Positions 35,518 to 43,882 are shown, counted from the stretch's first letter. The stretch: 46,016 nt of DNA from an uncultured Ruminococcus sp. (GCA_902785555.1 CACZZB010000023.1:1-46016); one strand, 5' to 3'. Notes: generated from the sequence alone by a model not told the origin. Program-made: numbers and translations.

Positions 35518-36198
35518 TTACTTTTTATTGGATTTTATTTCGCCCTCAATTTCCATAGTTTTCTTCTGTTTAGCCGTAATAAAAAGAGATATCTGTTTTT
35601 CAGCCTCATCAAGCTTTTCGGTTATTTCCTTGATGATATCCTCTATCGGCTTTATGTCTTTATCCTTGTAATATTCAAGAATAGACTTGTCAATTTCAAG
35701 CTGTTGTTTCAGGCTTTCGGTTTCATTTCTTGCGGAAACATAATCTTTTTTGTATTCTTCTTCTATTTTGCCGATTTTTTCTTTCATCTGTATTTCTTCG
35801 GAATATGCAAGATGAAGGATATATTTATCCCCTGACGGCACTAATTCCAATTTTTGGAATGACTTGTCTATCTTATAAGAATTTTCTTCTTTTTTATCGG
35901 CACTTCTTATAACAGAAACTGATTTTTCGGAAACATCTCCCGAAAAATTCATGATACATTTCAAAGACCTGTCAACCGAAATCGGTCTTATAGTAAGGAC
36001 ATCACCGTCTACACTTTCGGATATATTGAAATTTCCATACACTTTCACACGGGAATTGTCATTATGTATCTGAGTCAGATAATCTTGGACATTTCCGTCA
36101 TTCATCTGAACCGCAAGGCTTATTGTTTTTTCTTTCAGCTCTTTTAATATATTCAGTTTTATCGTATCACGCACAAATATTTCAGATTCAAAAGTCAC
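35518..36198 (-). CDS. Beta-domain plus coiled-coil protein of the Ter-type operon
   Basis: A 226-residue protein of no family I know. Residues about 25-140 are beta-rich (RVKVYGNFNISESVDGDVLT, KSVSVIRSAD, YILHLAYSEE). From about 140 the sequence is a continuous charged coiled coil (KEKIGKIEEEYKKDY to EKLDEAEKQISLF). It starts at GTG 36198 with GGGAGGAAA upstream, inside the end of the radical SAM gene (11-base overlap), so the two are probably translationally coupled. Confidence 0.7.
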   Translation of the reverse strand: MTFESEIFVRDTIKLNILKELKEKTISLAVQMNDGNVQDYLTQIHNDNSRVKVYGNFNISESVDGDVLTIRPISVDRSLKCIMNFSGDVSEKSVSVIRSADKKEENSYKIDKSFQKLELVPSGDKYILHLAYSEEIQMKEKIGKIEEEYKKDYVSARNETESLKQQLEIDKSILEYYKDKDIKPIEDIIKEITEKLDEAEKQISLFITAKQKKTMEIEGEIKSNKK

Positions 36199-36832
36199 TT
36201 ATATTTCCTCCCGATTTTTCTTTAAGTTTTTTCCATACATCAAGCACATTCTTTGAAGGTACTCCGATAAGCACTATCTCATTTAAATTTATCTTTATCT
36301 CGGCACGTCTTTTATACGAAGAATAGTATTCTTCACCGATACTTCTATATCTGTCCGAAAGATAATGCAGTCTTTGATTTGACGAGCCTATATAAGCCCT
36401 GCCATCATCAAGTTCTTTGATATATCTTCCGTCAATAAGTATATCCGTCACACTCAAAAGTTTTTTACAGCTTTCATCTTCGGATAATTCTTCAAGGGTA
36501 AATCCCGAATAGATTATAACTCCGATATTTTTCACGGTTTTGATATATTCGATAAGTCTGAAAAGGCTTTCAGCCTGTAAAAAAGGCTCTCCTCCGCTTA
36601 TTGTTATACCCTCTGTTCCACTGCATAATATTTCCTCTGCAAGCTCATATATATTTTTTTCCGTGTATGTACCGTTTTTTGTATTCTCTGCAAGGCACCC
36701 TTCACAGTCAAAACAGCACCCATAAACCCATATAACAAAACGTCTGTACGGACCGAGCAATTCGGTATTCTTTTCTGTATGGGATATCATCAATATACTG
36801 CTGTCCTCAGACATTCTCTTATAAACATTCAT
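36188..36832 (-). CDS. Radical SAM protein, NrdG/activase-like
   Basis: A 214-residue radical SAM protein. Cys39, 43 and 46 form the CX3CX2C cluster motif in YGCCFDCEGCLAE, and ITISGGEPFLQ (80-83 GGEP) binds SAM. The compact size and RFVIWVYGC lead resemble NrdG and other glycyl-radical activating enzymes, but no glycyl-radical enzyme is encoded in this window. The C-terminal part carries GVIIYSGFTLEEL, VTDILIDGRYIKEL and a lysine/arginine-rich segment. TTGGAG precedes the ATG. Its position in the TerD/AAA+ operon suggests it modifies a partner there (inference). Confidence 0.85.
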   Translation of the reverse strand: MNVYKRMSEDSSILMISHTEKNTELLGPYRRFVIWVYGCCFDCEGCLAENTKNGTYTEKNIYELAEEILCSGTEGITISGGEPFLQAESLFRLIEYIKTVKNIGVIIYSGFTLEELSEDESCKKLLSVTDILIDGRYIKELDDGRAYIGSSNQRLHYLSDRYRSIGEEYYSSYKRRAEIKINLNEIVLIGVPSKNVLDVWKKLKEKSGGNISDF

Positions 36833-36857
36833 TTTCGTATAACTCCAATTAATAAAA

Positions 36858-36889
36858 GAGCGGAAAGCGGATTCTGAAAAGCTCCACTC
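36858..36889 (-). terminator. Possible attenuator between terD and the radical SAM gene
   Basis: TCCACTC (36883-36889) and GAGCGGA (36858-36864) can pair on the minus strand (one G-U), followed by TTTTATT. It may let the TerD genes be expressed more than the downstream machine. The stem is short and the loop long. Confidence 0.4.
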
Positions 36890-36912
36890 TCCACTCTCAA
36901 AACTTCAAATTT

Positions 36913-37506
36913 TTATTCTACATCTATGCCATAGGCATTGCAGAGAGCTTCAAGTCCTCCACGATAGCCTGATGCAACTGCATTGAATCTCCACTGACCG
37001 TTCCTGCGGTATATTTCGCAGACTACAAGAGCCGTTTCGATAGAAAATTCTTCTTCAAGGTCAAACTGAAGTATCGTTTCACCGTCGGGTGCATCGGGAT
37101 AATCCAGCTTTGCAACCCGTACATAGGCATTTGATACCTGTCCGAAATTCTGATGACGTATATCTGCTTCGTGTATAGTTACCGTAATAGCTATTTTTTC
37201 AATTTCGGGAGGAAGTCTTGTGAAGTCAATATATATCTGTTCATCATCTCCGCCGTCACTGTTGCCGCCTGTCAGGTCATCACCCATTGATTTTACTGCA
37301 CCGTCACGGGCTTCAAGATTGTTATAGAAAACAAAATCCTCATCACAAAGGACTTTTCCGTTTGCACCCAGCAAAAATGCCGAAGCATCAAGGTCAAAGT
37401 CATATCCGCCGTCATATTTATTGGAGTCCCAGCCCAAGCCTACAAGAGCATACTGCATAGAGTTGCCCAAGCCTACTCTTTGTCCTTTTTGAAGACTGAC
37501 TGCCAT
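36913..37506 (-). CDS. terD: TerD family protein (copy 4)
   Basis: A 197-residue TerD protein. [12 protein letters not shown] starts it, [20 protein letters not shown] gives the calcium-binding acidic motif (Asp36, 38, 40), and [17 protein letters not shown] near residue 75 is the second acidic loop. [17 protein letters not shown] and SIETALVVCEIYRRNGQWRF are typical. TerD proteins bind calcium and are linked to tellurite, phage and envelope stress; their exact action is unsettled. It is nearly identical at the N terminus to the neighbouring copy, a recent tandem duplication. AGGTATTTTGAA lies before the ATG. Confidence 0.93.
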   Translation of the reverse strand: MAVSLQKGQRVGLGNSMQYALVGLGWDSNKYDGGYDFDLDASAFLLGANGKVLCDEDFVFYNNLEARDGAVKSMGDDLTGGNSDGGDDEQIYIDFTRLPPEIEKIAITVTIHEADIRHQNFGQVSNAYVRVAKLDYPDAPDGETILQFDLEEEFSIETALVVCEIYRRNGQWRFNAVASGYRGGLEALCNAYGIDVE

Positions 37507-37526
37507 TTCAAAATACCTCCGTTTTA

Positions 37527-38098
37527 TCAGACATTAACACCGTATGCACGGCAAAGTGCTTCAAGACCGCCGCTGTAACCTGCCGCAACTGCATTGAATT
37601 TCCATTCGCCGTTCTTTTTGTATATCTCACATACAACGAGTGCAGTTTCAATGGAAAATTCTTCTTCAAGGTCAAATTGGAGTACCGTTTCACCGTCAGG
37701 TGCATCAGCACTATCCAGTTTTGCAACTCGTACATAGGCATTTGATACCTGTCCGAAATTCTGATGACGTATATCAGCCTCATGTATAGTTACTGTAATA
37801 GCTATTTTTTCAATTTCGGGGGGAAGTTTTGTGAAGTCAATGTATATCTGTTCATCATCACCGCCGTCACTGTTGCCGCCTGTGGTATCATCACCCATTG
37901 AACGGACTGCACCGTCACGGGCTTCAAGATTATTGTAAAAAACAAAATCTTCATCACGGATAACTTTTCCGTTTGAGCATCAAGGTCAAAGTCAAAGCCG
38001 CCGTCATATCTGTTAGAGTCCCAGCCCAAGCCTACAAGAGCATACTGCATAGAGTTGCCCAAGCCTACTCTTTGTCCTTTTTGAAGACTAACTGCCAT
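37527..38098 (-). pseudogene. terD: TerD family copy 3, broken by a 19-bp deletion
   Basis: The frame from the ATG at 38098 reads [14 protein letters not shown]... to DFDLDA and then goes out of frame. The rest of a normal TerD ([13 protein letters not shown]... to RAYGVNV) continues in another frame to 37527. Aligning with copy 4 shows 19 bases missing at 37975/37976, where copy 4 encodes SAFLLGANG. Everything else is intact, so this is a recent loss, or an assembly error between near-identical repeats. Confidence 0.85.
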
Positions 38099-38118
38099 TA
38101 TAAAATACCTCCGCTCTA

Positions 38119-38709
38119 TTAAACATTAACACCGTAGTCACGGCAAAGTGCTGCAAGACCGCCGCTGTAACCTGCTGCAAGGGCATTGAATTTCCACTCA
38201 CCGTTCTTCTTGTATATCTCACATACAACGAGAGATGTTTCTATCGAGAATTCTTCTTCAAGGTCGAACTGTATCATGGTTTCGCCCTGTGTATCAAATT
38301 CATTCTCTATTTTGAGAACTCGTACATAAGCATTTGATACCTGACCGAAATTCTGACGGCGAGCCTCTGCATCATGTATAGTAACTGTAATAGCTATTTT
38401 TTCAATTTCGGGAGGAAGCTTGCTGAAATCAATGAATATCTGTTCATCATCGCCTTCTGCACTGCCGCCGCCTGTTGTATCGTCACCCATTGATTTTACC
38501 GCTTCATTTCTTGATACGGGGTTGTTATAGAAGATAAAATCCTCGTCACTCGGAACTTTTCCGTTTGCATTAAGAAGAAATGCAGATGCGTCAAGGTCAA
38601 AGTCAAATCCGCCGTCATACTTGTTTGAATCCCATCCCAAACCTATCAGAGCCATTTTTGTACCCTTGTCAAGTGAAACTCTCTGTCCTTTTTGAAGATT
38701 AACTGCCAT
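38119..38709 (-). CDS. terD: TerD family protein (copy 2)
   Basis: A 196-residue TerD protein starting [17 protein letters not shown] at an ATG with AAAGGGAG upstream; the frame extends further 5' without a site. The acidic motif [11 protein letters not shown] and the loop [17 protein letters not shown] are intact. It is more diverged than copies 3 and 4 (for example [20 protein letters not shown]), so it predates their duplication. Confidence 0.92.
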   Translation of the reverse strand: MAVNLQKGQRVSLDKGTKMALIGLGWDSNKYDGGFDFDLDASAFLLNANGKVPSDEDFIFYNNPVSRNEAVKSMGDDTTGGGSAEGDDEQIFIDFSKLPPEIEKIAITVTIHDAEARRQNFGQVSNAYVRVLKIENEFDTQGETMIQFDLEEEFSIETSLVVCEIYKKNGEWKFNALAAGYSGGLAALCRDYGVNV

Positions 38710-38815
38710 AATAAAAAACTCCCTTTCTTGATAATAGATAATTGGATGTATGCACAAATTTTTTGATTGATTTAAACTCCCAATTCACAAAACATTATGA
38801 ATTATGGATAAAAAA

Positions 38816-39439
38816 TTATCTCCATACGTTTTTCGGAAGACCGTAGCGTTCTGAAAGGTCATCCACCGCCCATATATTCATAGGCTGACCTATGGCATTG
38901 AATTTCCATTCGCCGTCTTTTCTGTACAGTTCACCGAATACCATTGCACATTTTCCGTCATAGTCCTCCGAGGAAAGGTTATAAATGCAAAGTTCTTTAT
39001 TTGTATCAGCGTCAACTATACGGATAAAAGCATTGTTTATCATGCCGAAATGCTGACGGCGTTCATTAGCCTGATATATGCTTACGACGAAAACTATTCT
39101 GTCATATTCCATAGGAAGCTGTGAAAGTTCTACCATAATTTGTTCATCATCACCCTGACCGCCTCCTGTAAGATTGTCCCCCTTGTGGATAACACAGCCT
39201 GTCGGGTGATTGAGATTATTGAAGAATACAACATCATTTTTTTGTACTATTTTTCCCTTTTGGAGAACAAATGCCATTGCATCACAGTCAAAATCCTGTA
39301 CACTTCTGCCGCCGAAAAGTCTGCTGAATCCTGCGGGCTTCTGAGCCTCGTCCCAGCCAAGACCTACCATTACTCTTTTCAGTCCCGAATTTCCTTTTGT
39401 AAGGTCAACTTTCTGACCTTTTTTAAGACTTACACTCAT
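38816..39439 (-). CDS. TerD-family protein (copy 1, diverged)
   Basis: A 207-residue TerD-family protein, the first gene of the operon. SVSLKKGQKVDLTKG and MVGLGWDEAQKPAG open it. The first acidic motif is altered to DFDCDAMAFVL, and a short insert (FSRLFGGRSVQ) lies before it. The loop GDNLTGGGQGDDEQI is kept. The C terminus ends ERYGLPKNVWR. Its altered calcium motif sets it apart from the other copies. TGAGGAA precedes the ATG. Confidence 0.88.
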   Translation of the reverse strand: MSVSLKKGQKVDLTKGNSGLKRVMVGLGWDEAQKPAGFSRLFGGRSVQDFDCDAMAFVLQKGKIVQKNDVVFFNNLNHPTGCVIHKGDNLTGGGQGDDEQIMVELSQLPMEYDRIVFVVSIYQANERRQHFGMINNAFIRIVDADTNKELCIYNLSSEDYDGKCAMVFGELYRKDGEWKFNAIGQPMNIWAVDDLSERYGLPKNVWR

Positions 39440-39505
39440 GTTAAAAATTCCTCACTTTCTTATTTACTTAAATATTCTATATATTATAGCCTTTTATTAT
39501 TAATA

Positions 39506-39534
39506 ATTATACTTAATATTGTCTACTTTGTCAA
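39506..39534 (-). promoter_or_regulatory. Promoter of the TerD/AAA+ operon
   Basis: Minus strand TTGACA (39534-39529), 17 bases, TATAAT (39511-39506): perfect consensus, 67 bases before the first TerD gene. Confidence 0.9.
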
Positions 39535-39545
39535 TACAGTCGCAA

Positions 39546-39584
39546 AAAAACAAGGAAACATGAAAAAAATAATTTCATGTTTCC
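39546..39584 (-). terminator. Terminator after the SNF transporter
   Basis: GGAAACATGAAA (39554-39565) pairs perfectly with TTTCATGTTTCC (39573-39584). On the minus strand it is followed by TTGTTTTTTTG. It separates the transporter gene from the TerD operon promoter. Confidence 0.93.
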
Positions 39585-39595
39585 TCATAAAAATA

Positions 39596-41119
39596 TCAGT
39601 CTTTCCAGACAACTTCGTCTTCAACAAAGCCCTTTTTCTTTTTCTTATTTATGATAATTCTTGCAATAAATCCGCTGACAAATACAAGTGCCGAAACTAT
39701 CCAGCCTGACGCAACCTGTGCCCATATCGGATAGCCGCCGTAAATGCCGCCCTTTGCTCCGAAAAGGTCTATCATATTCCACACAAACAAGCCTGCAAGC
39801 AATATCGGCGATACAAATTTTATTGAATAAGCAAACCACCAGTAAGGTGTTTTGAATTTCTTCGTATTCCTGTTGACTTCGGCAAGGACTTTTTTAAGGC
39901 TGAATGTCCAGCCCACAGCAATACATTCAAGGATACCTATCAGGATAAGATTTATCTGATTTGTCCAGTTGTCAACTATATCGAGCCATGCAAGACCTGC
40001 CTGTGTTGTGAATATCAGAGAGATGACACCACAAATGCTGCATACTGCTATTGTAACAGTCTTTGGTTTTAAGTGGAACTTATCCGCAACTGCCGCTGAT
40101 ACGCCCTCTACTATCGAGAATGCAGAGTCTATTGCAAGTGTTATGAGCATCATATAGAATATCGCACCGAATACAGCGTTGAGCCAGCCTATATCGGTAA
40201 GATTCACTATTGCCTGTGGATATACTATGAAAGCCGTTCCGATGCCGCTTGCCGTAACTTTATCAAGCATACCTGTACCGCCCATTGTCGAGAACATAAC
40301 GATACCAGAAAGAACACTTATAGCCATATCCGAGAAAGCTATGATAACAGCATCCATTGCAATATTTGCATCATCTCCGAGATATGAGCCGTATGCGAAC
40401 ATAATAGCCATCATAATCGACAGGCTGTAAAATACCTGACCGATAGCATCTACCCATAATGACGGGTCTGCAAGTGCATTGAAATCGGGTATAAAGAAAA
40501 TTGCAAGTCCCTCGCCTGCACCCGACATCGTACAGCCCTTTATCGCCATTATCAAAAGAAGGACAACAGGGGCAAAAACCGTAAATTTAACGACTTTACT
40601 AACGGAGCTTGCACCGTTTCTGATACAGTAAAATATCAGTCCCCATGCGATAAGCGTACATAAAAGAACTTCACCCGGAATATCAGTTCCCTCAATAGCC
40701 CAACTTGTTTTTGTAAGCTCTCCGAACAGGTTTGAAGCTGCTTCGGAATTACCTGTCATGCCTGCAAACTGCCATGAGTTGACGAACATGAGAATTACCC
40801 ATGCAAATACGACTGCATAGTAGCATACAATGACAAAAGCATTACTTGTAGCCGCCCAGCCGATAAACTCGGCTTTTTTGTTGATACCACGCATTGATTC
40901 GATAGCACCTTTGCGGAATTTTCTCGAAATGGATATTTCCATCATCAACAGCGGTATACCCATCACTAACATTGCAACAAGATATACAAGCAAGAATGTA
41001 CCTCCGCCATGCTTTGCGGCAAGTCCGGGAAATCTCCATGCGTTTCCGAGACCAACAGCAGAACCTATTGCAGCAAGGATAAATGTAAATCTCGATCCCC
41101 ACTGACCTCTTTTCTCCAT
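39596..41119 (-). CDS. Sodium-dependent (SNF family) transporter
   Basis: A 507-residue neurotransmitter:sodium symporter homologue with about 11 membrane helices. WGSRFTFILAAIGSAVGLGN, then WRFPGLAAKHGGGTFLLVYL is the helix-1/2 sodium and substrate signature, and the unwound helix-6 region is seen near FYSLSIMMAIMFAYGSYLG. Bacterial members often carry amino acids; the substrate here is unknown. The C terminus is lysine-rich. ATG 41119 has AGGAG ten bases upstream; the GTG three codons earlier is too close to that site. It has its own promoter and terminator. Confidence 0.92.
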   Translation of the reverse strand: MEKRGQWGSRFTFILAAIGSAVGLGNAWRFPGLAAKHGGGTFLLVYLVAMLVMGIPLLMMEISISRKFRKGAIESMRGINKKAEFIGWAATSNAFVIVCYYAVVFAWVILMFVNSWQFAGMTGNSEAASNLFGELTKTSWAIEGTDIPGEVLLCTLIAWGLIFYCIRNGASSVSKVVKFTVFAPVVLLLIMAIKGCTMSGAGEGLAIFFIPDFNALADPSLWVDAIGQVFYSLSIMMAIMFAYGSYLGDDANIAMDAVIIAFSDMAISVLSGIVMFSTMGGTGMLDKVTASGIGTAFIVYPQAIVNLTDIGWLNAVFGAIFYMMLITLAIDSAFSIVEGVSAAVADKFHLKPKTVTIAVCSICGVISLIFTTQAGLAWLDIVDNWTNQINLILIGILECIAVGWTFSLKKVLAEVNRNTKKFKTPYWWFAYSIKFVSPILLAGLFVWNMIDLFGAKGGIYGGYPIWAQVASGWIVSALVFVSGFIARIIINKKKKKGFVEDEVVWKD

Positions 41120-41193
41120 AGAAAACACGCTCCTATAAGTTTTTGTTATTATTTACCAATTCAATTAAATATATCGGTAAACAATTAGAGAGT

Positions 41194-41223
41194 ATTATAT
41201 CACATCGTGTCATATATTTTCAA
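41194..41223 (-). promoter_or_regulatory. Promoter for the SNF transporter
   Basis: Minus strand TTGAAA (41223-41218), 18 bases, TATAAT (41199-41194). An inverted repeat TTTACC/GGTAAA (41152-41157 and 41176-41181) lies just downstream and could be an operator. Confidence 0.65.
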
Positions 41224-41252
41224 TAGAAAAAAGAATTATATTTAAAAATATG

Positions 41253-41636
41253 TCATTTTTTGTTCTTCTTTAAAACAATTTCGTATATTTCAAGTATCAA
41301 ACAGCCGGCACCATAACACAAAATATCTTTCCAATCAAACGAAGTACCGATAAGTACCCTTAAAAAATGGTTTTGTATTCCAAGAATATCCACAATATGT
41401 ATTCCCTGCAATAATTCAACAATCACTGAAAATCCAAATACGATAAAGGGCAAGAACACATATTTTTTGGGAATTATTATTCTCACAAAAGCGTATATCG
41501 CTATTACAACTATAACATCTCCCAAATATGGACGGACAAATCCGTCATGTACAAACACTCCTATGATAACTTCAATAATAACCAATACGGCAAATGTTAT
41601 CCCATAAAATAATCTTTTATTTTTCAAGTCTTTCAC
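41253..41636 (-). CDS. DUF2809-like small membrane protein
   Basis: A 127-residue protein with four membrane segments (about 9-28, 35-53, 58-76, 100-121). The patterns FVRPYLGDVIVVIAIYAFVR and FGFSVIVELLQG resemble the DUF2809 family (Y.GD....Y...R, then E..Q), which is loosely VanZ-like. Function is unknown. The start is unclear: GTG 41636 overlaps GGGGTG, and a TTG four codons in is the alternative. It follows the TelA operon terminator. Confidence 0.7.
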   Translation of the reverse strand: MKDLKNKRLFYGITFAVLVIIEVIIGVFVHDGFVRPYLGDVIVVIAIYAFVRIIIPKKYVFLPFIVFGFSVIVELLQGIHIVDILGIQNHFLRVLIGTSFDWKDILCYGAGCLILEIYEIVLKKNKK

Positions 41637-41648
41637 CCCATTTCATAC

Positions 41649-41685
41649 AAAAAACCGAAACTGCCGTTTATCACGACAATTTCGG
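41649..41685 (-). terminator. Terminator after telA
   Basis: CCGAAACTGCCG (41655-41666) pairs with CGACAATTTCGG (41674-41685) with two mismatches. On the minus strand TTTTTT follows. Confidence 0.85.
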
Positions 41686-41722
41686 ATTTTCATACATTGA
41701 CAATTGCTGACTATATAATTGA

Positions 41723-42910
41723 TTAGCTGTTAAGTTTTTTGATGGGGGCGCCGCCGCCTTCAAGCATTTGTCTTTTCTTTTCTTCGGTAGCTTCCATTTT
41801 CTGTATACGCTTTTCGCCTTCATCCGCAAGTGCACGGAACTGCTCGATACTGTTCTTCATCTGAGGAAGTGCCTTTGATTTATAGTTACTTACGGCATCA
41901 AGTGCATCAAATGTATTTGCAAAAGCTTCTTTGAGAGTATCAACGGAAACGCTTGCTTCCATAGCCTGCTGCTGGATATTCGCACCCTGGTCTTTAAGCA
42001 TTTTTGAAGTAGCACCTATGAGCTTATTGGTAGCTTCATTTACAGCATTTACTTTTTCAAGAACTATCTTCTGATTGTACAAAGCACTTGCAACGGTAAC
42101 AGCTATCTTCAATGCGGAAACGGTCACGTTTTCGGCTCTTTCAACTGCACGGATAAGTTCTTTGTTGTTGCGTCTTACAATTTCCATGGCAACTATGCCC
42201 TGCATATTTACAGCCTGCATCTGCTGCATATCCATAACCTTCTGACGAAGCGGGAAAAGAACTTCTTCTTCGATAAACTTTATTCTTTCCTCGTCAACAT
42301 TCTCGATTTTTGCCTTTTCGATAGCTGCCGAAATAGATTCATCCATCTGTGTACCCATTTCTATCTGCTGACTGAGTTTTTTGGTCAGGTCACGCAAAGA
42401 CATCTGCTCAATTTCAAGAGTAGTATTGTCATTTTTGAGAACTTTTTTACCCTCGCTGAGTGAGTCCATGGTTTTTGCTATGATAGCATCGGCTCTTTCA
42501 TACTTTGTAAAATATGCTCTTGCCGGATTAAAGAGTTTTCCGAGAACGCCTCTCTTTGTAAAGTCTATTCCGGAAGGGTCAAGGTCTTTCATCTGTGTTG
42601 ATAGCTCTGCAAGACCGCTTACAACAGCACCGTTCTCACTGCCCATTTTACTAAGGTCAGCAAGACGAACATTGAGCATATCATTTTTCTGTGTGGACTT
42701 CTCGACGATATCATTACCAAAGGTATCTATTGATGTAATAATATCACGTCTTTCCTGAAGTGAATCAAGGTCAAATGTCATAAGGTTGTTGGTATTGGAA
42801 TCAGCTGCTTTTTCGAGTTTTACTTTGACTTCGGGAGTTGGTGCTACCGCCTCCGCCTCTTTTTCTTTTACTTCTTCGGTATCGGGCAATTCCATTGAAA
42901 ATCCTGCCAT
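41723..42910 (-). CDS. telA: TelA/YceH family toxic-anion resistance protein
   Basis: A 395-residue, mostly helical cytoplasmic TelA protein. Conserved parts are GVLGKLFNPARAYFTKYERA near residue 130, EEVLFPLRQKVMDMQQMQAV and NNKELIRAVERAENVTVSAL with TVASALYNQK. The N-terminal 60 residues are acidic and low in complexity. TelA homologues (YceH, YaaN) are linked to tellurite, nisin and other envelope stresses. The ATG at 42910 has AGTGAGG nine bases upstream; a GTG at 42925 overlaps that site. It follows xpaC by 67 bases, the usual XpaC-TelA pair. Confidence 0.93.
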   Translation of the reverse strand: MAGFSMELPDTEEVKEKEAEAVAPTPEVKVKLEKAADSNTNNLMTFDLDSLQERRDIITSIDTFGNDIVEKSTQKNDMLNVRLADLSKMGSENGAVVSGLAELSTQMKDLDPSGIDFTKRGVLGKLFNPARAYFTKYERADAIIAKTMDSLSEGKKVLKNDNTTLEIEQMSLRDLTKKLSQQIEMGTQMDESISAAIEKAKIENVDEERIKFIEEEVLFPLRQKVMDMQQMQAVNMQGIVAMEIVRRNNKELIRAVERAENVTVSALKIAVTVASALYNQKIVLEKVNAVNEATNKLIGATSKMLKDQGANIQQQAMEASVSVDTLKEAFANTFDALDAVSNYKSKALPQMKNSIEQFRALADEGEKRIQKMEATEEKKRQMLEGGGAPIKKLNS

Positions 42911-42977
42911 TTTTAAAAACCTCACTTTCGTAATGGTAAAAATATTTATAAAAATTCCAAAGAATTTTCAGACTTGA

Positions 42978-43748
42978 TTATTGTTTATAAAACTTTGTCT
43001 GGTCTATCAGAGCATTTATATCCTGAATCGCTGACATATTTTCGATATCGCTTTCGTCAACTGCACTCAGCTTTGACAATTCAAGAAGAAGTTTATCCAT
43101 TTTCAAAACGATAGTTTCATTTGCTTCAACGAGTTCCTTTACATAGTTTATATGTTCAAGACAGATATTCAGCTTATCATAAAGGACTTGTTTTTCCTGT
43201 TCGGGGAGATTATCTCCGCCATTCTTTATCTTATATATTATGACTCTGTAATCCGATTCATCAAATACTTCTATCCTGTTCAGTATCTTTTCGACATTGC
43301 CGTTAAAAAGCTCATTGACAGAATCTATTATATTGCGGAAACGTGAATATGACATCTCTGTCGGTTTAAAATGCTGTAAAAGTACGGTATCGACAGCCTT
43401 GTTGCGTGTTTTCATCTTGCCGTACTGTTCCATTGTCTTGTTGATATTTTCCCTGAAAGTCTTTTTATTCCACTGCTTGCTCAAAGCAGAGATATTATCT
43501 GCAAGTGCCTTGCCGGAATCGGAAATTTCATTATTTCCGTTACGGATAACAGACGTTCTTTTCTTTGAAAAGAGTATGGATATATTTCCCCAGATAAAAG
43601 CTATGACACTCAAAACTATTGTTGTAACGCCTATAATAGTTGAAAAAAGATTTTTGCTGATATGTATTCCAAGAAGTCCCTGTGAGAATACAACGATATT
43701 CAGCACAATTATACTTACATTCAGAAACAAGAGCTTTACAAATTTCAT
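42978..43748 (-). CDS. xpaC: XpaC-like membrane protein
   Basis: A 256-residue protein with two N-terminal membrane helices (about 3-25 and 35-57) followed by a helical cytoplasmic domain (SRFRNIIDSVNELFNGNVEK, KEQ-rich segments, ELVEANETIVLKMDKLLLEL). It matches the XpaC family, historically named for 5-bromo-4-chloroindolyl phosphate hydrolysis but now seen as a TelA partner. ATG 43748 is the start because AAAGGAGGAG lies just upstream; the frame continues further but past that site. Confidence 0.85.
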   Translation of the reverse strand: MKFVKLLFLNVSIIVLNIVVFSQGLLGIHISKNLFSTIIGVTTIVLSVIAFIWGNISILFSKKRTSVIRNGNNEISDSGKALADNISALSKQWNKKTFRENINKTMEQYGKMKTRNKAVDTVLLQHFKPTEMSYSRFRNIIDSVNELFNGNVEKILNRIEVFDESDYRVIIYKIKNGGDNLPEQEKQVLYDKLNICLEHINYVKELVEANETIVLKMDKLLLELSKLSAVDESDIENMSAIQDINALIDQTKFYKQ

Positions 43749-43787
43749 TTGAATTTTCTCCTCCTTTATCGCAATCGTCATGACTAT

Positions 43788-43816
43788 ATTTTACTATTAT
43801 GACAATACTTTGTCAA
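43788..43816 (-). promoter_or_regulatory. Promoter for xpaC-telA
   Basis: Minus strand TTGACA (43816-43811), 17 bases, TAAAAT (43793-43788). Confidence 0.85.
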
Positions 43817-43852
43817 CAAAATTTGATTGCAAAAAAGCGATTTTAAAAAAAG

Positions 43853-43882
43853 AAAAATCGGATTATTTTTACTCCCGATTTT
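43853..43882. terminator. Terminator-like hairpin between divergent genes
   Basis: AAAAATCGG (43853-43861) pairs with CCGATTTTT (43874-43882). It sits between the divergent xpaC and femAB-like genes, so it ends neither; it may belong to a leader or be the relic of a lost gene. Confidence 0.45.

Noticed and set aside
34756..35835. A long plus-strand frame of 359 codons
   Set aside because: It is antisense to the charged coiled-coil genes; its Phe/Leu/Ile-rich product is the expected mirror of Glu/Lys codons.
37508..37783. A 91-codon minus-strand frame in the TerD region
   Set aside because: It is an out-of-frame reading of the broken TerD copy; no ribosome binding site or protein-like composition.
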